A DNA stretch of 64,000 nucleotides from Bradyrhizobium sp. Ai1a-2 (GCF_000426245.1 NZ_AUEZ01000020.1:16001-80000); one strand, 5' to 3'; positions 26,101 through 34,577 are shown, counted from the stretch's first letter. Made by a program: numbers and translations. Notes: generated from the sequence alone by a model not told the origin.

Positions 26101-29100
26101 ACCGCTTGTGTCGACGTTCCCGAACTCCGTGTTGAACGCTGAAGGTTCCTGGACTGTCGTCGAAGAGAGGTCAATCAGGCCGGCAGGCATGAAGCCGTTA
26201 TCAGGAGAGGAGTCCCATTCATATCCCAGAAGGCCGTTTTCCAGCGAAGCCGTCTGGCCGGATGCCGTGGCCGCGACGCTTGTATTGCGCCAGAAACGCA
26301 ACTGGGTCATGCTGTAGGGAATCTTGATCGTCCCAAGACTCCCGTTCTCGTCAACCGAGAACACGGTTCCTGTCAGCGCGTTGGACGGCATGGCGGCGCC
26401 GCCCCAATTGGTGGGGGCCTCAAAGGTGCCCGTTCCCTTTCCGGTGGGGTTGATTAGCTTCTCAACGTGGCTGTCCTTGTAGGAGACCAGCGTACGATTG
26501 GCCGTACTGCTGCCATCTATGCTCGGTGCGAACTGGGTCTGCCAGAAGATCTCGTTGCCGCTGAGGAACACGAGGTTGACGCCAGCGTTCGCAGCGGCCT
26601 GAACATTCGCGACCTGGCTATCGGTCCAGTATTCATCGTGTCCGGCATCCATGAACACCTTGTGGTTGAGCAGCAACGCGCCATTGGTCGCTGTATCCAT
26701 GCCCGAAATGTAACTTACGTTGTAACCGTTTTCTTCCAACCAGTAGATTGCGGGGTATTCGCCTCCAAACAACGTATCATTTGCATCCGCATACTGACCT
26801 ACGCCGTCCCGGGTCATGATCGGGCGGTTGTAACTGACCGCGTAGGCCGCGCCGGCGGCTTGGCCAGGAGGATTGGACGGACCGTTGCCTCCATAGAGGT
26901 TGGCGCCGCCCCACCCGTTGTAAGCCTGCCAGGTCTCATCAGATGTTTGAAAGACGATGTCGCTTGTGGAGTTGGGATCCTTGACGATGAAGGGAATCTG
27001 GAAAACCTGATTGCCTTGGACGACGTCGGCGACATAAACACCCGACACGGCCGTGGTCGGAATGGTCCATGTATCGGTGACGCTCCAATTGCCGGCGTCG
27101 ACCTCCCCGGTCGCAGCATTCGTGATCGGTGCCGGTTGGACGATCGATGACGCACCCTGATGCTGCAGGGTTGTGATGAGACGGGCGCCGTCTCCTCCGT
27201 AGTACCCCAGTCGATAGATCTGGATTTGATAGTTCGGACTGCCCGTCAGATTATCGATCTTGAACTGCACCGCGGCGCCGATATTGGTGCTGATCGCGGA
27301 CGTAAATCCTTCGAGCTTAGTCGAATCTGCACCGGGAGCGACCGACCAGACGCTCATCGGCGTGCCCGGTAACGCGTTCTCCAGCGCAATCGGATTCGTG
27401 CCAGATGGATCGGCGACAACAGTGCCGCCATGCCCGTCGCTACTCGGAGTCCAGCTTGGATCCTTTCCAGCAAATAGCAAGGAGACCGTGGCAGAACCGT
27501 TGCTGAAGTCTACCGTGCTGGTATTTGAGGCAATGTCGTACTGAACAGATGTCGACATCGACGATGTGAACGCAAGGTCCTTCAAATCGATGAGCTGATT
27601 TGCCGAAAGCGGCGCCCCCTGCGACGAGCTCGCGATCATGCCGCGGAACTGCGCCGAATGATCGAGGACGAGCTCACCATTTCCTGAGTCGAAAGATACG
27701 GTTATCCCGGAAAACGATCCGTTTGTTAGTTGTCCGGAAACAGCACCTCCGATCTCGAGGACAGCCTGGTTTGAAATATCGAACGATCCGGTGCCACTGA
27801 TATTGCCTTTGATATCTACGTGGGAAATTTGATTTCCATTGAACGGGCCGGCCTGGATGATCCCGTTGTCGACTACGCTGCCTTCGACAGTGAATTGCGC
27901 GCCGGGATTGGACGACAAAGTCACACCCGCATCGACGACCAGGCTATTTATGTCGACATTGCCCGTGCTCGTGACGGTATAAGCTCCAGCCGCATCCATC
28001 ACCACGTTATCGGCAAGCCGAGGGACACCGGCACTCCAGTTCGTCGCGACATTCCAGGACCCGCCGCCGGAATTGGTCCAATGCGTGGTTGTACTCGCAG
28101 GGGTGCGCGCCGACGCTGCGGACAACATCGGACCGATCTTCGGGTCTTGATTCAGGAGGCTCGCCGTTACTGCCGCAGCGGGATTGAACGTCGACGCTGA
28201 CGTCGTCGTTGCCGTCGGTGGGTTAAGCAACGTCGTCTTCGGCAGATCGCTCGACGGCAGCGGCGCCAATGTAAGGCTGCCGGAATCTGGAGGAGTGCTC
28301 GAACCGATACGATGGTGGGGTGTCTGGTCGGGCGGGGACGCATTCGTTCCGGTCGAACTCGTCGTGTCTGTTGTCGCCGACTGCGCCAGGATTGCGGATG
28401 CCGCACCGACGCTGTGGCCGGGCACGGGAGCTGCCGCTTGATGAAAGACTTGACCCGCCAACTCGGCCGACCGGCCCGAGGGCGCCGGGGAAGCCGGTGG
28501 CAAGCGGTCGTTAGGATCGACCGCAGCCGCAGCTTGCGTCGAGCTCAGGGACGAAAGACCTGTCTCCAGCAGCAGAGCAAGAGCCAGCGGCGCGACCGAG
28601 TTGCTGCCGCCCGCCGTATCGGCCTTCGTTCGACTGGCAGTGGCCGCATCGGGACCAACAACCAGCAGAACTTCTCCCGTGAATCCCTGGTCCGCGCTGC
28701 AATAGCGCAGCCGAGAAATCTGTCCGACCGCGTCCGCAGCCGGGCTGAACGTCAAACCGCATAGTTGCGCAGCGGTGATGACCTGACCGCGGGCGACGGC
28801 GATCTTTGCATTGGCCAGGAATACTGACCCGTTAGAGGGCAGCTCCGTGATCGCCACAGGCGTGTCCCCGGTCAAGCCGGCAGGTAGGTCGGCAAGCGGC
28901 GCGATCGGCAGCCGACCGCAGTCTTGCGGAACGTAAAACACCACCCCGTTCCAGGGCGACGCGTCTCCGGACAGCTGCGGTATCGGCGCGAAGCTCAGCG
29001 CCGCGGTTTCCGCGGCCGTGAATTGATCGGCTTTCAGGACAATCCCGGCGGTCGGAAGGCCGGCCACTGTAGCGGTGAGATCATGAAGGCTATAATTGGT

Positions 29101-29157
29101 CTCCGCGAGGTGCGGCTGGGCCTTCACAGATGAAACGCTCGGCTTCTCTGGGAGCAT
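23158..29157 (-). CDS. Giant multidomain secreted/surface protein with dimethylformamidase-like domain, Ig-type domains and DUF4082 repeats
   Basis: The protein has 1999 aa from the ATG at 29157 (GTG 29166 possible). Approximate layout: 25-175 an N-terminal beta domain; 180-355 a Ser/Thr/Pro-rich linker; 360-590 a G-W-NWS-G-P passenger-type beta region (SWNVATNWSAGVP); 605-1110 a domain like the N,N-dimethylformamidase beta subunit C-terminal region (GYYGGDGARL, DETWQAYNGWGGANLYGG, DAGHDEYWTDSQV, LSGNEIFWQ). From 1125 on come an Ig-like domain and three DUF4082 blocks alternating with three putative-Ig (He_PIG) blocks. No classical signal peptide is seen, so type I or other export is possible. 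It neighbours HD-GYP and GGDEF-EAL-like genes, suggesting surface expression tied to c-di-GMP. Confidence 0.75.
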   Translation of the reverse strand: MLPEKPSVSSVKAQPHLAETNYSLHDLTATVAGLPTAGIVLKADQFTAAETAALSFAPIPQLSGDASPWNGVVFYVPQDCGRLPIAPLADLPAGLTGDTPVAITELPSNGSVFLANAKIAVARGQVITAAQLCGLTFSPAADAVGQISRLRYCSADQGFTGEVLLVVGPDAATASRTKADTAGGSNSVAPLALALLLETGLSSLSSTQAAAAVDPNDRLPPASPAPSGRSAELAGQVFHQAAAPVPGHSVGAASAILAQSATTDTTSSTGTNASPPDQTPHHRIGSSTPPDSGSLTLAPLPSSDLPKTTLLNPPTATTTSASTFNPAAAVTASLLNQDPKIGPMLSAASARTPASTTTHWTNSGGGSWNVATNWSAGVPRLADNVVMDAAGAYTVTSTGNVDINSLVVDAGVTLSSNPGAQFTVEGSVVDNGIIQAGPFNGNQISHVDIKGNISGTGSFDISNQAVLEIGGAVSGQLTNGSFSGITVSFDSGNGELVLDHSAQFRGMIASSSQGAPLSANQLIDLKDLAFTSSMSTSVQYDIASNTSTVDFSNGSATVSLLFAGKDPSWTPSSDGHGGTVVADPSGTNPIALENALPGTPMSVWSVAPGADSTKLEGFTSAISTNIGAAVQFKIDNLTGSPNYQIQIYRLGYYGGDGARLITTLQHQGASSIVQPAPITNAATGEVDAGNWSVTDTWTIPTTAVSGVYVADVVQGNQVFQIPFIVKDPNSTSDIVFQTSDETWQAYNGWGGANLYGGNGPSNPPGQAAGAAYAVSYNRPIMTRDGVGQYADANDTLFGGEYPAIYWLEENGYNVSYISGMDTATNGALLLNHKVFMDAGHDEYWTDSQVANVQAAANAGVNLVFLSGNEIFWQTQFAPSIDGSSTANRTLVSYKDSHVEKLINPTGKGTGTFEAPTNWGGAAMPSNALTGTVFSVDENGSLGTIKIPYSMTQLRFWRNTSVAATASGQTASLENGLLGYEWDSSPDNGFMPAGLIDLSSTTVQEPSAFNTEFGNVDTSGTATHNLVEYRNPTSGALVFGAGTVFWSWGLSNQHDPSSDGNQTNSDPNVQQAMVNLFADMGVQPQTLQASLLIASQSTDHTAPTSKITNVSSTSVVEGQTVTASGTATDVGGVVGGVQISTDGGKTWHVTSGQIGTQTVNWSYTFNAPASGTYSIETRAVDDSLNLETPGPGVSYKVSPSTSLSLFSSSATPATADANDTNAVEVGFKFTSSSNGQITGIRFYKGSLNTGAHVVDLWSASGTLLATATSTNETASGWQQVNFSSPVSISAGSTYVASYHMTKGEYSDTPYYFDTLQNPTNGSLSATADGLNGVYAYSSGSIFPTNIPVSGDNYWVDVVLNDTGSTTETPPVLVTQTANQNAVVGSAFSLTLAGTFNDPDGGALTYSATGLNGAALPSWLTFNAATQTFSGTPASANVGTLGVQVSATDPAGLSASETFNIAVTTTPTTVSLFTTSNTPTQTSLNDGSALEVGMKFTSSTAGQITALKFYRSPGDTGTDLLDLWSSTGTKLASATFTNTTASGWQTVTLATPVSITANTTYVASYHTNGAYVATSNFFTNAVSSGALTAPSSASSGGNGVYSYGGTSTAGIFPTSTFSASNYYADVVFSPGSTTDTPPVLVTQTANQNAVVGSAFSLTLPAGTFNDPDGGALTYSATGLNGAALPTWLTFNAATRTFSGTPASANVGTLGVQVSATDPAGLSASETFNIAVATDTPPVLVTQTANQNAVVGSAFSLTLPAGTFNDPDGDALTYAATGLNGTALPTWLTFNAATRTFSGTPASANVGTAGVQVSATDPAGLSASETFNIAVTSTPATVSLFTASNTPTQTSLNDGSPIEVGMKFTSSTAGQITALKFYRSPGDTGPDLLDLWTSTGTKLASATFTNTTASGWQTVPLATPVSIAANTTYVTSYHTNGEYAATSNFFTNALTSGALTAPSSATSGGNGVYAYGGTNSAGLFPTNTFSSTNYYADVVFQPQLAA
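23170..25560. repeat. Intragenic tandem duplications encoding DUF4082 and He_PIG domains
   Basis: Two DUF4082-coding blocks (about 23170-23660 and 24280-24765) are nearly identical at the DNA level; a third, diverged block is at about 25070-25560. He_PIG-coding blocks at about 23665-23955, 23960-24255 and 24770-25060 are also nearly identical to one another (repeated AVVGSAFSLTL and VSATDPAGLSASETFNIAV). The high DNA identity implies recent duplication or gene conversion. Confidence 0.85.
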
Positions 29158-29350
29158 GGCAATCACCCGCGAAAAATCGATTAAGTAACATCCGGAGTGA
29201 TATTTATTTAAAATATTTAAGTTGTTTAATTAGAACGTCAATTAAACATTTAAATGTTGTCGATCACAAAAAAGGGACGATGTTAGGAGCCCGCAAGGTC
29301 TCCGATCGGCGCCCCCGGGTGGAGGCTTGTGCGCGCAATCTACGGCCAGA
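29158..29350. other. AT-rich promoter region of the giant-protein gene
   Basis: The stretch 29180-29275 is rich in TTAA and TTTAAA words, in sharp contrast to the GC-rich surroundings. TTAA pairs occur with 4-, 5- and 12-base spacing, not the 7 expected of a CtrA box. It may bind a nucleoid protein that silences the large gene; no defined operator is assigned. Confidence 0.45.
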
Positions 29351-30469
29351 TCACGCCGTATCCTCGACAACGGGACGGAATGCGTTGAGTAGATCACCGT
29401 CGAGCTTGTTTCCCATATCCTCCATGATGCCGAAGGCCTTCATTGGCGGCAGCGATTGGCGGTAGGGTCGATCTTCCACCAGTGCAGAAAAAATATCGGC
29501 AATCGTGATGATGCGTACGAGATCTGCAATCTGCGCGGCGCGAAGATGATCCGGATAACCGGATCCATCGAGCAACTCATGGTGATGGAGCACGCAATCA
29601 AGGATCTCGACCGGGAAACCGCCCTGTTGCGTGAGCAGGTCATATCCGTATCGGGGATGCTTCCTTATCAGCTCCATCTCGTCGTCGGTCAGTTTTCCCG
29701 GCTTGTCGAGAATATCAATTGGAATGAACGATTTTCCGACATCGTGCAGCAGCGCTGCGTGCGCGATCCGTTGTTGGTCTTTGGGGCGCATCTTCAGCTT
29801 CTGCGCGAACGCAACGGCAAATCCGGTCACTAACAGGCTGTGTCTGTAGGTGCCGCCGTGATGCCTCCGCACAGTTTCGATCCAAGAACCAATTCCCCAG
29901 GCATCGAGCGCCTCCAGGATAAGCGGAGTGTTGGCTTCGAGAGTTCCGAATGAAAACGAGCTCTTGTTGTGCGGCGCCTCCATTATCCGCGCCAGCTCAT
30001 TCTGAGCAGCGAAAACGCCTCGTAGCACGATCTTGTTTCGCGACGCCGCTTCGGACCTGGCGTGCGCGTCATGTATTGGAGCAAATATCCGTCGAACTTG
30101 ATCGGCATCGAATGGATGATCGATGTAATTGCGTACGCCGAACGTCTTTGCGAGACGTATCTTTTCGGCAAGAGCGCGTTCTCCGATGCTCTTGTCGATA
30201 ACGAGGACGCTGGGCAGCGAACGTGCAAGAATTGCCGAGCGAGCAGGTTGAAGCTCTCGGATGACCTGCGTTGACGAAAGATCAACGTCGAGGACGACGC
30301 AAGAAGCGAAATTATCGATGACAAGAGGATCAATCGCCGGCGGCAGCAAGTGAACGTCGCAGGTTTGGCTCAGTATGGATGCGAGCGGTCTTGTCCGTTC
30401 AGGGGTCTCGGTAATGAGGGCAATATGAAGTTGTCGGTCAGTTGTCGCTGCCTCGATCATGAAATTCAT
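29351..30469 (-). CDS. Receiver-like HD-GYP domain protein (c-di-GMP phosphodiesterase)
   Basis: The 372-aa protein has an N-terminal receiver-like domain (LHIALITETPERTRPLASIL; CVVLDVDLSS with the Asp; PSVLVIDK). The C-terminal HD-GYP domain runs from about residue 205: YRHSLLVTGFAVAFAQ, HAALLHDVGKSFIP (HD pair), HHHELLDGSGYPDHLRA (GYP loop) and ADIFSALVEDRPYR. HD-GYP enzymes hydrolyse c-di-GMP. AGGAAA just before the ATG at 30469 supports the start. It lies between the giant surface protein and a degenerate GGDEF-EAL-like protein on the same strand. Confidence 0.9.
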   Translation of the reverse strand: MNFMIEAATTDRQLHIALITETPERTRPLASILSQTCDVHLLPPAIDPLVIDNFASCVVLDVDLSSTQVIRELQPARSAILARSLPSVLVIDKSIGERALAEKIRLAKTFGVRNYIDHPFDADQVRRIFAPIHDAHARSEAASRNKIVLRGVFAAQNELARIMEAPHNKSSFSFGTLEANTPLILEALDAWGIGSWIETVRRHHGGTYRHSLLVTGFAVAFAQKLKMRPKDQQRIAHAALLHDVGKSFIPIDILDKPGKLTDDEMELIRKHPRYGYDLLTQQGGFPVEILDCVLHHHELLDGSGYPDHLRAAQIADLVRIITIADIFSALVEDRPYRQSLPPMKAFGIMEDMGNKLDGDLLNAFRPVVEDTA

Positions 30470-30497
30470 TTTCCTGGCGATTTCGCCTGTTCTTAAA

Positions 30498-31901
30498 TTA
30501 TCCAGCCGTCTTTTGGTGTGCTCTTACCTGAGCGAGCGACAGCGATTGTGCGCGCAAACGGAATGTGGCCCGGGGCTCCTTGGCAGGAGGGCTCACGGCG
30601 GCTCCCTCGATGAAAGCGAAGCCGGCATTGAGGGCTGCCACCGTGAGTCCAATGGAATTTGCGCCACAGGCGATCGCGTTCACGCCCTTGACGCCGTCTG
30701 CTGTTGCAAATCGTTCTAATAGATCGATTGAAGATCGGTCCAGGACGTCCACATCAGCAATACTGGTTGATAGTCCCCAGGCCCCGCTCGCTGCGATTTC
30801 GGTTATCCGTCTGTCGTCGAGCGGGAGACGGACCACGACACCGTTTACATGTGCTTGGAACCTTTTGATGATGTCGTAGATATCGCCAATGGTCTTGTCT
30901 GCGTCGACCTTGCACACCTCCAGTAAGACGTATTTCCGGTAGGCGTCTGGAACGACACTCAATAGCCTGAAATATTCGTGGCCGGTCGTGTCGGACAGGA
31001 CAGTCCGCATGTCCACGGGGATGAGGAGAGGAGTGGGGCGATTGTACCGTTGTAGCCCGTGCAGAACCTCCACCGACTTCGTGAACGCCAGATAGTCGAT
31101 CTCTGCCACGATGCTTGCAGCTTCCTGGGGATCCACCAATTCCTGCCAGCGTGCCGATACATGGCTCTGCCGCAATACATTCGCGCGGCAGTGATGCAGG
31201 AGCGCCAATTCTCGTTGCACGCTCCAGATGGGCGAGAACAGAATCGTTGTGTTCTGATCGAGAGACCTTCTGCGCCGTCGAAGATCGGCAATGACGTCAA
31301 AACGCATATTTGTGAGCCGCGCGAACAGCGCGTCAGCCAGCCCGACTCCTGATTGATCAATCTCTGATGGATCGATAGCCGCAACGAACGATCGAATTGA
31401 AATGGATTGAGCAAGTTCCGGTATCATCTCGACAATGCGTCGTTTTACCTGGCTGACAATGTACCTCGACCGCTCCTCCGCGGCCTCCCTGTCGAGGCGG
31501 CCGAAGTGAATGAGAAAGCTGGCGTCGCCGTGCTTGCGAAAAGTGTCGGAAGGATCGAGAGACCGGCGAAGCTCCTCCTGCGCCAGCTCGATCACGATAT
31601 CCTGGAATAACGTCCATTGCGTCCCGAGAGCATCGCGAACGTCATCAAGTCCGATGAGTTCAAGGGAACCGGCAACAAGACTCTGTCGCGCGTCGACCAG
31701 AGCCGAGAGAGCTTCATCAAACCTGACGTTTTCATCGTCAGCGGATTCTTGTCCTTGCCGGGCCACCTTCTCCCGAGCCGTGGCCGGCGGATGCAGATGT
31801 TGTTGATCGCTTCGACGAAGATGTCCTTCGCGAGCGCTTCGTTCCTCGGATTCGTTTCCAAACAGGGAGGCAACTGCTTTCACAATATTGCGAACATTCA
31901 C
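30498..31901 (-). CDS. Protein resembling a degenerate GGDEF-EAL c-di-GMP protein
   Basis: The protein has 467 aa from GTG 31901, supported by AGGAG at the right distance; no usable ATG is nearby. The segment RKHGDASFLIHFGRLDREAA (about 123-142) is laid out like the GGDEF strand-turn but the signature is lost. Residues about 295-450 (LIPVDMRTVLSD, YRKYVLLEVCKVDADKTIGD, VNGVVVRLPLDDRRI, GVNAIACGANS, AGFAFIEGAAVSPP) follow the order of EAL strands without the catalytic EAL or DDFG residues. It is probably a non-catalytic c-di-GMP receptor or regulator. This assignment rests on pattern only. Confidence 0.55.
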   Translation of the reverse strand: MNVRNIVKAVASLFGNESEERSAREGHLRRSDQQHLHPPATAREKVARQGQESADDENVRFDEALSALVDARQSLVAGSLELIGLDDVRDALGTQWTLFQDIVIELAQEELRRSLDPSDTFRKHGDASFLIHFGRLDREAAEERSRYIVSQVKRRIVEMIPELAQSISIRSFVAAIDPSEIDQSGVGLADALFARLTNMRFDVIADLRRRRRSLDQNTTILFSPIWSVQRELALLHHCRANVLRQSHVSARWQELVDPQEAASIVAEIDYLAFTKSVEVLHGLQRYNRPTPLLIPVDMRTVLSDTTGHEYFRLLSVVPDAYRKYVLLEVCKVDADKTIGDIYDIIKRFQAHVNGVVVRLPLDDRRITEIAASGAWGLSTSIADVDVLDRSSIDLLERFATADGVKGVNAIACGANSIGLTVAALNAGFAFIEGAAVSPPAKEPRATFRLRAQSLSLAQVRAHQKTAG

Positions 31902-32261
31902 CTCATTTCTCCTGCTGCCGCCATCGATCGTTTGATGGCCTGTCGACTCGAGACGAACAGAGAGTCGCGTCCCTGTTCAAGATGCATCCGTTTGCTTGTG
32001 ATCTTGATGATGCCAACATTTCCCGGGTTGTCGGCGAACGTAAGCAGGGGCCGCCATTTACGTCAGCTGCCACGTATGCAGAGCCTCCGTACGCAGCGTT
32101 ACTAAATGAGATGTTACCAACGCGCGGGCGCTGCGCGTTTTGGCCATATCTCGCGTGAATTGGATAGCCACCGTTAAAATTGACAGCTCGTGGCACCGCG
32201 TTGCTTAACCGGAGAATTTCAACTAATCGCGAAACAATTACGGTATGGCCTGTTTGCAATT
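31902..32261. other. Divergent intergenic region
   Basis: This 360-bp gap between the GGDEF-EAL-like gene and the AraC regulator contains no convincing gene. It is less GC-rich near 32170-32260, where the AraC promoter presumably lies. Confidence 0.5.
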
Positions 32262-33236
32262 ATGAGTTCGTTTTCGCGTGTTGGTTCCCAAGACAAGCGT
32301 GGGGTTGGTTTCGATACATATCTAGACTGTCTCTCGATATTCTTGCCTGAAATTTCGGCCGAGCCGGAGAAGGCCGGGCGGCAATTCTCGTGGCGAGCCA
32401 ACTTCGCCACGGTCAACGGCCTGACCTGCTGGCGAGTGCAGGGTAGCCACGGCTACTCCATAACACTCAATTACTCCGCGGAGACCTTGCACGTCTCGCA
32501 GCCGGTCATTGGCACTGTTGCTGCAATTGGTAGGCACGGTGCCTGCCGAGCGTTTCCAGGATCTCTATTTACGCATCTGACGGATGCGCCAAGCCGAATT
32601 TCCACCGAGGGGACTCATGCAATGAGAGCGCTACGGTTCGAGCGCCCGGAATTGATGCAGGCTCTTTCGACATTCGACGAAAAGCTCTCTTTTCAGGACC
32701 TCACTCCGCTGATGCTCCATCATCTGACGGAGACGATGACGCAATCACTTTATCACTCCGCGCAAGCGGTAGTGTCCGCCGTTCTTGATGAAGATCTTCA
32801 GGGGCGCTCTCCCATCGCGATGGCGCTGCTGAGCGAGTCCTTGCTCTTGCTGGTGCTCGAGAGACTGACGTCCGGCAAATTGCGGGAGCCATCTGAACCA
32901 ACCATGCGCCACCTTCGGCGGGCGGTCGATTACATGCATTCCAACATTCATCGACCCTTTACCATGAGCGACGCTGCAGCCGCAGCGGGTATTAGCGTAC
33001 GGACGTTGCAGACGGCTTTCCAGGCGCACTACGGTGCAACACCGGTCGCCTACTTGCGTCGCATCCGGCTCGAGGCCGCGCATCTGGAGCTTACGTCTTC
33101 GGACAACATTCTGCCTGTCTCTGAAGTCGCCCTGAAATGGGGCTTCACGCATATGGGACGTTTTGCGGAGATATATCGCAAGACCTACGGTCTTCTTCCA
33201 TCCCAGCTTGCCGGAGTGCGAAGGCGCAATGGCTGA
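32262..33236 (+). CDS. AraC family transcriptional regulator
   Basis: The protein has 324 aa from the ATG at 32262. The C-terminal double helix-turn-helix is typical: FTMSDAAAAAGISVRTLQTA, FQAHYGATPVAYLRRIRLEA and EVALKWGFTHMGRFAEIYRK with YGLLPSQL. The N-terminal 200 residues resemble the AraC-binding-like domain of the RhaS/OruR-type regulators (ATVNGLTCWRVQGSHGYSI). The ligand is unknown. It precedes the cupin-marR-nitrilase cluster on the same strand, separated by about 300 bp. Confidence 0.9.
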   Translation: MSSFSRVGSQDKRGVGFDTYLDCLSIFLPEISAEPEKAGRQFSWRANFATVNGLTCWRVQGSHGYSITLNYSAETLHVSQPVIGTVAAIGRHGACRAFPGSLFTHLTDAPSRISTEGTHAMRALRFERPELMQALSTFDEKLSFQDLTPLMLHHLTETMTQSLYHSAQAVVSAVLDEDLQGRSPIAMALLSESLLLLVLERLTSGKLREPSEPTMRHLRRAVDYMHSNIHRPFTMSDAAAAAGISVRTLQTAFQAHYGATPVAYLRRIRLEAAHLELTSSDNILPVSEVALKWGFTHMGRFAEIYRKTYGLLPSQLAGVRRRNG

Positions 33237-33404
33237 TCTGTGCCGAACCAAAGAGGGTCCATCGGTCTGAGCATGCTGTTGGCCGCCGGAAGTTTCACGC
33301 CGTGTGCACGCGGCCGTCCGGGTTCGCCTGCGGGTCGTAACAAGCGCTTGGCGCACAGCATCTTCGGCTACACTGAATGGTGATTGCAGAAATCCTCAAG
33401 AGTA

Positions 33405-33435
33405 TTGACACGATGTTGTAGATACAACACATAAT
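33405..33435 (+). promoter_or_regulatory. Promoter with embedded MarR-type operator (site 1, cupin gene)
   Basis: TTGACA (33405-33410) and CATAAT (33430-33435) are spaced 19 bp. The perfect inverted repeat TGTTGTAGATACAACA (33414-33429) fills the spacer exactly, so a bound regulator would block polymerase. The same operator type recurs at 33491, 34036 and 34548. Confidence 0.7.
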
Positions 33436-33490
33436 CCACGTTATCGAAAGGGGCCGGGTGGGAATGCATGGCGTCGACGTTACGCTGCAA

Positions 33491-33506
33491 TGTTGTAGAT
33501 GCAACA
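33491..33506. promoter_or_regulatory. MarR-type operator (site 2)
   Basis: TGTTGTAGATGCAACA has five-base perfect arms. It lies 34 bp before the cupin ATG and 77 bp after site 1, close to seven helical turns. Confidence 0.7.
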
Positions 33507-33540
33507 ATATGCGTCGACGAAACGCCGACGGGAGAACACG

Positions 33541-33954
33541 ATGAAATTCGCACAGCTAAGTTCGGTCTTAATGATGTTAGCCGCGCCATCGCAAGCAGCT
33601 GAGGGCGGCGTCGTGGAGAAGCCGATCTTGGCGACATCGGCAACCGCGATTGGCCAACCGCTGGTCCTGTCGCTCACCGACCCGCAGGTAAATGTGTCCG
33701 TGTACGAGATCGCTCCAGGCACCGTTCTGCCGGAACATCGGCACATGTACCCGCGATATGGCTATGTGTTGTCCGGGAAGCTTCGTGTAACCTACACCGC
33801 AACCGGCAGAAGCGATCTGTACGGACCTGGCGCGTTTGTCATTGAGGCGGTGGGACAATGGCACACAGGCAAGGCTGAGGGGTCGGCGCCGGTCAAGTTG
33901 CTTGTCATTGACCAGGTTGAAAAAGGGCAGAAAAACATCGAGGTCCGCAAATGA
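33541..33954 (+). CDS. Exported cupin-domain protein
   Basis: The protein has 137 aa from the ATG at 33541 with GGGAG upstream. The N-terminus MKFAQLSSVLMMLAAPSQA is a likely signal peptide. A single cupin barrel follows: PEHRHMYPRYGYVLSGKLRV holds the two His of motif 1, and GAFVIEAVGQWHTG the His of motif 2. It is probably a periplasmic metal-binding cupin, enzyme or binder, of unknown substrate. Two MarR-type operators precede it, tying it to the marR and nitrilase genes downstream. Confidence 0.85.
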   Translation: MKFAQLSSVLMMLAAPSQAAEGGVVEKPILATSATAIGQPLVLSLTDPQVNVSVYEIAPGTVLPEHRHMYPRYGYVLSGKLRVTYTATGRSDLYGPGAFVIEAVGQWHTGKAEGSAPVKLLVIDQVEKGQKNIEVRK

Positions 33955-34035
33955 TCGACCAGCGGCTTCAGGATTCCAATGAGTTGCGACGACTGCGACA
34001 ACATCTTCATAAGGCGGAGAACAATCGTTGCGTCA

Positions 34036-34051
34036 TGTTGCATATACACTA
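34036..34051 (+). promoter_or_regulatory. MarR-type operator in the marR promoter (site 3)
   Basis: TGTTGCATATACACTA matches 13 of 16 bases of the TGTTGTATATACAACA form. It lies between TTGCGT (34028-34033) and TATACT (34050-34055), a 16-bp spacer. It is the weakest of the four sites, which would suit loose autoregulation. Confidence 0.6.
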
Positions 34052-34080
34052 TACTTAGGACGTAGCAAGCTGGAACACTA

Positions 34081-34506
34081 ATGATCGACGCTTTGACAAA
34101 CGAGATAAACCGGGAGTGCCTTCTGACGCGGACGCGGCAGATTTCACGGGTCATCACCAGTATCTATGATCAGGAGCTTCGGCCATTCGGCATCAACGCA
34201 CCTCAGTTTTCGCTTCTGGTTGTGATCGCACGGCTTGGCGAGGCGAGCCGCGCCGAGATCGGACGGCAAAATCATCAGGAAAGATCGACGCTAACGCGAA
34301 ATCTTCAGTTGATGCTGTCGGAGGGCTGGATCACGGAAACGGCGCCCAATTCTCGGGGGCGCAGCCGGGCTATTGCGATAACCAAGGCGGGCAGAAAGCT
34401 GTTGAGCGACGCCGCGCCAGCATGGCGTGCTGCGCAAAAGCTCGGAAAGGACCTGCTGGGCGAGAGTGGCGTGGCGGCTGTCAAGAGCATTGCCAAGGCG
34501 CTCTGA
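34081..34506 (+). CDS. MarR family transcriptional regulator
   Basis: This 141-aa winged-helix protein has a DNA-recognition region at AEIGRQNHQERSTLTRNLQL and a wing at ETAPNSRGRSRAIAITKAGR (MarR signature D/N-x-R-G-R). It probably represses its own gene, the cupin gene and the nitrilase gene through the TGTTGTATATACAACA-like operators that occur before all three. The inducer may be a nitrile or phenolic compound; this is inferred from the nitrilase neighbour. Confidence 0.92.
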   Translation: MIDALTNEINRECLLTRTRQISRVITSIYDQELRPFGINAPQFSLLVVIARLGEASRAEIGRQNHQERSTLTRNLQLMLSEGWITETAPNSRGRSRAIAITKAGRKLLSDAAPAWRAAQKLGKDLLGESGVAAVKSIAKAL

Positions 34507-34547
34507 CGACGTGCGAAGCGTATACTAGGCAAGCTTCTACCAGTTGA

Positions 34548-34563
34548 TGTTGTATATACAATA
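34548..34563 (+). promoter_or_regulatory. MarR-type operator before nitrilase (site 4)
   Basis: TGTTGTATATACAATA differs from the perfect palindrome by one base. It ends 14 bp before the nitrilase ATG, overlapping the likely -10 region (TATAAG at 34562). Confidence 0.7.
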
Positions 34564-34577
34564 TAAGGAACCAGACC

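Noticed and set aside
29180..29275. CtrA boxes (TTAA-N7-TTAA) in the AT-rich region
   Set aside because: TTAA pairs are spaced 4, 5 or 12 bases, not 7; likely a consequence of AT-richness.
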